Source: Mariniblastus fucicola (GTDB taxonomy: Bacteria > Planctomycetota > Planctomycetia > Pirellulales > Pirellulaceae). From it: DNA of 64,000 nt. The translations under genes and the position numbers were made by a program. Location: positions 5,766,001 to 5,830,000 of the forward strand of contig NZ_CP042912.1 of assembly GCF_008087665.1 (NCBI RefSeq). The letters run 5' to 3'. The notes below the pieces were generated by a model, which worked only from the letters and a program-made list of their open reading frames with translations, did no database searches and was not told the origin of the DNA. How positions within the stretch are numbered: position 1 is the first letter of the stretch; each line of letters begins with the position of its first letter. Positions 59,670-64,000 of this stretch are shown here, in pieces.

Positions 59670-60533
59670 CTACTTTTTCACAGGTGCACAGGATCCGCCC
59701 GGGCAGCATGTTCCGTCCGGGCTACACTGCGATCCGGGAGCACATTGCCCGTCGGGACAGCATGAAGAAGTCATCGATGTCAACTTCTCGACGATCTGCT
59801 CTTTGGTAACGTCTTCGGCGAACGTAGCCACCGGTTGGCCGGGAGGCGTCAGTACAACGGTGACGCCTTTGCCCGAGGCAGGATCAACCTTCAACGACTG
59901 CAGGAACGCGTGCTCCGATTTGTCGCCCGGGTCGATGGAAACGATCTGCGACGCCTTGGCAAATCGTTCGTCCTGCACGAAGTCACGAACTCCGGCAAAA
60001 GCGTTGGCGTCAGATTCGTGTTTTACGTTTAGCAAAACCAGCTTCTGTTCCTGAAGCGATTTCAGACAATCCGCAGCACCACGACTGACGATCGAGGCTC
60101 GCAACTGTTGTTCGTCAAACTTTACCGGCAGGCCTCCGGTAATGGCTCCGTTAGGGGCAATTGCCAGCACCAGCGGCATCGGAGCACGGCTGACGTCAAA
60201 ATGCGAAACAGTCACCGAGTTTTCAGGATCGGTGATTTGCAAACTGACGACTTCCGCCGTGTCTGACATTTTCCCGACAGTGCTCTGCAACACGTTTTGC
60301 ATGGCCTGGGTTTGTTGATCATCCTGTTTCCAAAAATACATGAACAGGTACTTGCCGTCCCTGGCCGCGGCTTGCATTGCTGCCATTCCTGAGTCAGTAG
60401 CGGTCTCAGCTTCGACGGAAACCGCCGACGGTGTCAAAGATTGCTGAGCTTGAATCGCGGGCGTGAAAGCCAGAGAAATTGCCACGAAAATTGCAGCTGC
60501 CATACTCTGCAGCAGGGAATCAAAACGTCTCAT
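59670..60533 (-). CDS. Secreted thioredoxin-like protein with Cys-rich tail
   Basis: A 287-residue exported protein with a signal peptide (MAAAIFVAISLAFTPAIQAQ). The middle resembles thioredoxin-fold halves (KYLFMYFWKQDDQQTQAMQN and VSHFDVSRAPMPLVLAIAPNG) but no CxxC active site is visible in the folded part. The C-terminal ~30 residues hold eight Cys in CCPDGQCAPGSQCSP and GTCCPGGSCAP, ending in KK: a small Cys/Gly/Pro-rich tail that could bind metal or form disulfides. It is the first gene of a probable operon with the MacB-like permease and ATPase. A promoter-like TTGACG-N17-TATCGT lies at 60666-60694. Confidence 0.75.
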   Translation of the reverse strand: MRRFDSLLQSMAAAIFVAISLAFTPAIQAQQSLTPSAVSVEAETATDSGMAAMQAAARDGKYLFMYFWKQDDQQTQAMQNVLQSTVGKMSDTAEVVSLQITDPENSVTVSHFDVSRAPMPLVLAIAPNGAITGGLPVKFDEQQLRASIVSRGAADCLKSLQEQKLVLLNVKHESDANAFAGVRDFVQDERFAKASQIVSIDPGDKSEHAFLQSLKVDPASGKGVTVVLTPPGQPVATFAEDVTKEQIVEKLTSMTSSCCPDGQCAPGSQCSPDGTCCPGGSCAPVKK

Positions 60534-60665
60534 TTCAAATCCTTCAAAATTGAGTTAACTCGTGTTTCTATTTTTTGTTTTTGGCGAAGTGCCGCCTTGA
60601 GTGAAGTCGAACCATTGCCAAGTTCAGCACGAACAAACGCCGGACATATCGTCTATCGTCGATTT

Positions 60666-60694
60666 ACGATACGAAGTTGAGAACAACCCGTCAA
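60666..60694 (-). promoter_or_regulatory. Candidate sigma-70-type promoter upstream of the 60533 gene
   Basis: On the minus strand, TTGACG (60694-60689) and TATCGT (60671-60666) are separated by 17 nt. A palindromic segment (ATCGT...ACGAT) overlaps the -10 area. Housekeeping promoters in this phylum are poorly defined, so this is tentative. I see nothing else in the 60534-60740 gap. Confidence 0.3.
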
Positions 60695-60740
60695 CATGGG
60701 ATTGAAACGATCTTGTACTTCGGCGACTGTGTGCCAGCTA

Positions 60741-63700
60741 TCAATCCTGCGCAACGGGTTCGCGTCCGTGCTGGTGGTCGTCGCGTTTGATCAGCCCCAA
60801 ATCGCACAGGGCGACGTAGACGCATGGGATGACAATCAGTACCAAAATGGTGGAACTCAACAACCCGAACACGATTGAAACCGCTGTCGGAACCAGCACT
60901 TGTGCTTGCGTACTTTTCTCCAAAGTCAATGGCAGCAAGCCGGCCATCGTCGTGATGCTGGTCAGCATGATTGCGCGAAATCGAAGCCGACTGGCGCTGC
61001 GGGCCGATTCTTCGTACGGCTTGCCTTCGGCACGTGCTTTCTTCAGAAACAGCACCAATAAAATCGAGTCATTGACGACGATGCCGGCCAGCGAAACGAA
61101 GCCGATCAAGCTGGGCATCGAAACGTCCATCCCCATCAACATGTGCCCGAAGATCATTCCGATCAGCGACATTGGAATCGCGGCCATCACAATCAGCGGC
61201 TCCAACCAGCTTTCGAACTGGAAGCAAAGAATCGCGTAAACGCCAAACATTCCCAGCAAAAACAGTGACACCATCGATGATCCCGTTTCGCTCGAACGTT
61301 CTGCTTCGCCGCCAAGCGAAACCGTCAGACCGCTGTATTTCGAGTTCAGTTCCGGCACGAATTCCGCTTTGTAGGCATTCATCAGTTTGGTCGTGTTGAC
61401 CAGATCAGTGTCCGTGTCGGCAATCAACGTCACCGTCCGCCAGCCGTCGACGCGAGAGATCTTGGACCATCCATACGTGAGTTCAACGTCGGCAACGGAC
61501 TGCAATGGAATCCGATCACCGTCAGCGAGGATGAACTGAAAATCGTAGAACGACTGCAGCGTGTCGCGACTTTCGGGCGCAAACTGGACATTGATTTCGT
61601 ACTGGTCGACGCCAGCCTGAATGTCGCTGATCTTCGACCCCTGAAAGGCTGTGCTCAGTTGACTGGCCATCGCCTGAACATTCAGGCCCAAGGCGACCGC
61701 GTCGGGTTTCAGATGCAAACGAATCTCCTGCTTCCCCGGTCGCAAGTCGGTGTTGAAGTTGTAGACTCCTGCATATTCGCTGAGCCATTGTTCCGAATCG
61801 ATCGCAGCGGCGCGAGCCTCTTCGAGGTTATCGCTCTTGAACAGAACCTCCACTGCGCGGCCCGCCGGTCCCAAAGTGGATTCAGCTATCGTGACTGAGA
61901 TCGCATTTGGGACCTGGCCAACTTCCTCCCGCAATGCCCGAATGAATTCCGCCGTGGAAGTCACTCGCTCGTCCGGTTGAAGCATGCGAATCGAAACCGT
62001 CGCGACATGAGGCCCGGACTCACCAGCGTCGGAATTCTCATTGAATTTGGACATCACCGTTTGCACCAACGGCCTGCCATCGGGCTGATCGGGGAACTGA
62101 GTATTCACCTCCGCCGCAGCCTTGTTGATGTGTCGCACGATCGCTTCTGTTTTCGCCAGCGGCGTTCCCTGCGGCATCAGGATTCTGGCTTGAACCATGT
62201 CACCTTCGAGATTGGGGAACGGAATGAAGTTCACCAATCCACCCGCGACCACGGCCAAGGCGAGAATGAAGGTTGCGATGGACAATCCGATCGAGAGAAA
62301 ACGCCACTCGATCGCCCAGTCGATCAGCCGGCCAAACACGCTTTCGCGAACCCAATCAACCGCACGGTCGATCCTCGCGCGAAAGCCTTCTTTCTTTTCA
62401 ACGTCGTTGTCGTTCAGCGAATGCCCAAGGTGAGCGGGCAGAATCAGAAACGCTTCGACCAGGCTGATGACCAACGTCGTCAACAGGACGATCGGGATCA
62501 GCCGCAGTACTTTTCCGATTTGGCCTTCGAGCGCAAACAGCGGGCCAAGCACGCAGCAGGTTGTCAGGAAAGACGAAACCACGCCGCCAGCAACTTCGGT
62601 GACTCCATCGACGGCCGCGCGCATCGAGTTCTTGCCAAGCGAAACATGTCGAGCAATGTTTTCCGCGATCACGATTCCGTCGTCCATCAAGATTCCGGTC
62701 GCCATCAGAATCGCGACCGAGGACATCATGTTGAGGCTTTGGCCCAACAGCGGCAGCATGAAAAACGCGCCCATGAACGAGACGGGTAAGCTCATCACGA
62801 CCCAGAACGACAGCCGTACGTTGAAGAAAATCCACATCACCAGGAAAACCAAAACGATGCCTTGCCACGCGTTCTTGGCCAGCAAAGTCAATCGCTGCAT
62901 GATCAGATCGGAGAAATCGTCGGTGATCGCGATGCGCAGCTTTGGCTGACGTTGGCGTTCGGCTTCCACGAATTCGCGAACCACTTCAGCGATCGTTGTC
63001 GTGTCTTGGGAGCGAGTTTTGTTGACCTGAATGATTCCGGCTCGCTTGCCATCGAGCCACGCTTGCTGCTCCGCATCCGCGAAACCGTCGACCACGCGAC
63101 CGATGTCACGAACGCGAATTTCAGCAAGGCCCGCCACGCCGTGAATCACAATGTCTTCAATGTCTTGCGGACTCTGTTTCTGCTCGACCAACCGCAACAG
63201 CAAATCTTCCTCTCGCGATTCGATCATGCCGACCGGAACATCCAGGTTCTGGCTTCTTACGGATTCCGCGACCATCTGGGCAGACAGACCAAGACGCTGC
63301 AGCGCATCGACATCCAACTCCAAACGAAGTTGACGATCCGAAAAGCCCTGAATCTCAACCAGCGAAACGCCCGGCAGTCTTTGAAGCCGCTGTTTGAACG
63401 TTTCGCAATAGTCTTTCAACGAGTCCTCATCGATGGGCCCGGTTACCGCGATCGTCATCACCGCATCGGCGCGATTTAACTCGGAAACGATCAGGTCTTC
63501 GGCTCCGGCGGGAAAGTCAGAAATCGATTCAACTTCCGTTTCGATGTCGCTAATCGCGGTGGCAACATCGGCACCTTCTTCGATCTCGACCACGACCGAT
63601 GCCATGCCTTCCTGAGCCGTCGAGGTGACTTTCTTGACGTTCTGAACACCATCGATTGCGTCTTCGATCAGCAAGCAGATGCCTTGTTCGACGTCTTCGG

Positions 63701-63860
63701 CAGAAGCGCCGCGATACGTCATCGAGACCTGAACTTCTGAGCTATCGAATCGCGGAAAGGTTTCTTTTTGCAGCCGCGGGATCGCGTAAATGCCCAAACC
63801 GATGAAGGTCAGCATCAGCACGTTGGCCAGCGTTCGGTGGTTTACAAATCTGTCAAGCAC
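60741..63860 (-). CDS. RND-family efflux transporter permease (HAE1/AcrB-like)
   Basis: A 1039-residue inner-membrane RND pump that exports hydrophobic drugs, detergents or metabolites using proton motive force, together with a periplasmic adaptor and an outer-membrane channel. It has the duplicated RND fold with 12 membrane helices. The proton-relay region is GILMDDGIVIAENIARH (the Asp pair at helix 4), and LSLVEAFLILPAHLGH-like and GFVSLAGIVVNDSILLVLF match family blocks, placing it in the HAE group rather than heavy-metal CusA. The upstream gene (partial at 63918-64000) is very probably the adaptor. It is 207 bp ahead of the secreted Cys-rich gene. Confidence 0.94.
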   Translation of the reverse strand: MLDRFVNHRTLANVLMLTFIGLGIYAIPRLQKETFPRFDSSEVQVSMTYRGASAEDVEQGICLLIEDAIDGVQNVKKVTSTAQEGMASVVVEIEEGADVATAISDIETEVESISDFPAGAEDLIVSELNRADAVMTIAVTGPIDEDSLKDYCETFKQRLQRLPGVSLVEIQGFSDRQLRLELDVDALQRLGLSAQMVAESVRSQNLDVPVGMIESREEDLLLRLVEQKQSPQDIEDIVIHGVAGLAEIRVRDIGRVVDGFADAEQQAWLDGKRAGIIQVNKTRSQDTTTIAEVVREFVEAERQRQPKLRIAITDDFSDLIMQRLTLLAKNAWQGIVLVFLVMWIFFNVRLSFWVVMSLPVSFMGAFFMLPLLGQSLNMMSSVAILMATGILMDDGIVIAENIARHVSLGKNSMRAAVDGVTEVAGGVVSSFLTTCCVLGPLFALEGQIGKVLRLIPIVLLTTLVISLVEAFLILPAHLGHSLNDNDVEKKEGFRARIDRAVDWVRESVFGRLIDWAIEWRFLSIGLSIATFILALAVVAGGLVNFIPFPNLEGDMVQARILMPQGTPLAKTEAIVRHINKAAAEVNTQFPDQPDGRPLVQTVMSKFNENSDAGESGPHVATVSIRMLQPDERVTSTAEFIRALREEVGQVPNAISVTIAESTLGPAGRAVEVLFKSDNLEEARAAAIDSEQWLSEYAGVYNFNTDLRPGKQEIRLHLKPDAVALGLNVQAMASQLSTAFQGSKISDIQAGVDQYEINVQFAPESRDTLQSFYDFQFILADGDRIPLQSVADVELTYGWSKISRVDGWRTVTLIADTDTDLVNTTKLMNAYKAEFVPELNSKYSGLTVSLGGEAERSSETGSSMVSLFLLGMFGVYAILCFQFESWLEPLIVMAAIPMSLIGMIFGHMLMGMDVSMPSLIGFVSLAGIVVNDSILLVLFLKKARAEGKPYEESARSASRLRFRAIMLTSITTMAGLLPLTLEKSTQAQVLVPTAVSIVFGLLSSTILVLIVIPCVYVALCDLGLIKRDDHQHGREPVAQD

Positions 63861-63917
63861 AACCAGTTTCCCAATGATGGAGTTGTCTTCGCGATCGGCT
63901 GCAGCGAAGAAAAAAGA

Positions 63918-64000
63918 CTATTCCTGAGCCGCGGCCTGAGTTGCATTCCGCGTATCGCCAGCCACGTCGGCTTGTGATTCATCCTGATTCGGATTCGCCA
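63918..64000 (-). CDS. Partial CDS upstream of the RND pump, probable membrane-fusion adaptor
   Basis: Only the last 26 codons and the stop are in the window: a Gln/Ala/Asp/Asn-rich tail ending in NATQAAAQE. The frame enters from beyond 64000. The 57-bp gap to the RND pump on the same strand and the usual adaptor-pump gene order make a periplasmic membrane-fusion protein the best guess, but the visible tail alone cannot show it. Confidence 0.5.
   Translation of the reverse strand, partial: ANPNQDESQADVAGDTRNATQAAAQE

Noticed and set aside
60741-63860. Heavy-metal RND pump (CusA type)
   Set aside because: The helix-4 region carries the Asp pair and motif order of the HAE group, and no Cys/Met metal-transfer motif was seen.
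1-64000. tRNA, rRNA, CRISPR array, insertion sequence or prophage
   Set aside because: Intergenic regions were read for cloverleaf-like, repeat-spacer and transposase signals; none was found beyond the short repeats at 7189-7301.

Overview
The window looks like ordinary chromosome from a planctomycete, most likely a Pirellulales-type marine lineage. The evidence is the DUF1501 / DUF1549-DUF1553 / planctomycete cytochrome c gene set (26624-34870), a small membrane protein with an N-terminal NPFASP motif, long acidic low-complexity linkers, a prenyltransferase-repeat protein with an N-terminal membrane anchor, and ECF sigma/anti-sigma pairs. No rRNA, tRNA, CRISPR array, transposase or prophage gene was seen. 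Genes run off both ends: tatC on the left, and the gene upstream of an RND pump on the right.

Layout. 1-17981 is mostly housekeeping: tatC, manA, a crotonase, a TIM-barrel isomerase, epmA, a LOG-family protein, recJ-ung, a CPBP protease, panC, lgt and an ECF sigma/anti-sigma pair. 18002-22962 (minus strand) is the highlight, a five-gene ubiquitin-like conjugation operon. In transcription order it encodes a beta-grasp Ubl, a canonical UBC-fold E2 with an acidic tail, a ThiF/E1-like adenylating enzyme, a membrane-anchored JAMM protease and a membrane-anchored RING-type zinc-finger protein. All five functional classes of a eukaryotic ubiquitin pathway are present. 23142-26596 holds a GNAT enzyme, a protein of unknown function, a DUF502 protein and a secreted Cys-rich repeat protein with a strong terminator. 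26624-34870 is a planctomycete secreted cytochrome / DUF1549 / DUF1501 operon with a beta-propeller protein. 35035-45885 carries ankyrin, Trm112-like, HIT, MscS-CorA, FNT-ExoD and SDR-type genes.

46039-56447 is a stress-response island: a hybrid sensor kinase, DUF1328, Pmp3/YqaE, PRC-barrel, PP2C, DUF2254, a glycine-zipper stress protein, Dps, DUF2383 and a sigma-54 response regulator. Four of its promoters (DUF1328, Pmp3, Dps, DUF2383) match the -24/-12 GG-N10-GC sigma-54 consensus, so the NtrC-type regulator at its right edge probably drives it. 56490-64000 holds a XylR-type regulator, a MacB-like ABC transporter with a Cys-rich secreted partner, and an RND efflux pump.

How the genes may work together. 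The Ubl cassette is predicted to charge the Ubl on E1, pass it to the E2 cysteine and attach it to targets near the cytoplasmic membrane, where the RING protein and the JAMM protease are anchored. The Tat translocase gene at the left edge fits the presence of twin-arginine exported proteins (DUF1501 and probably the ankyrin protein). Functions are inferred from motifs read in the translated sequence; no database search was run.
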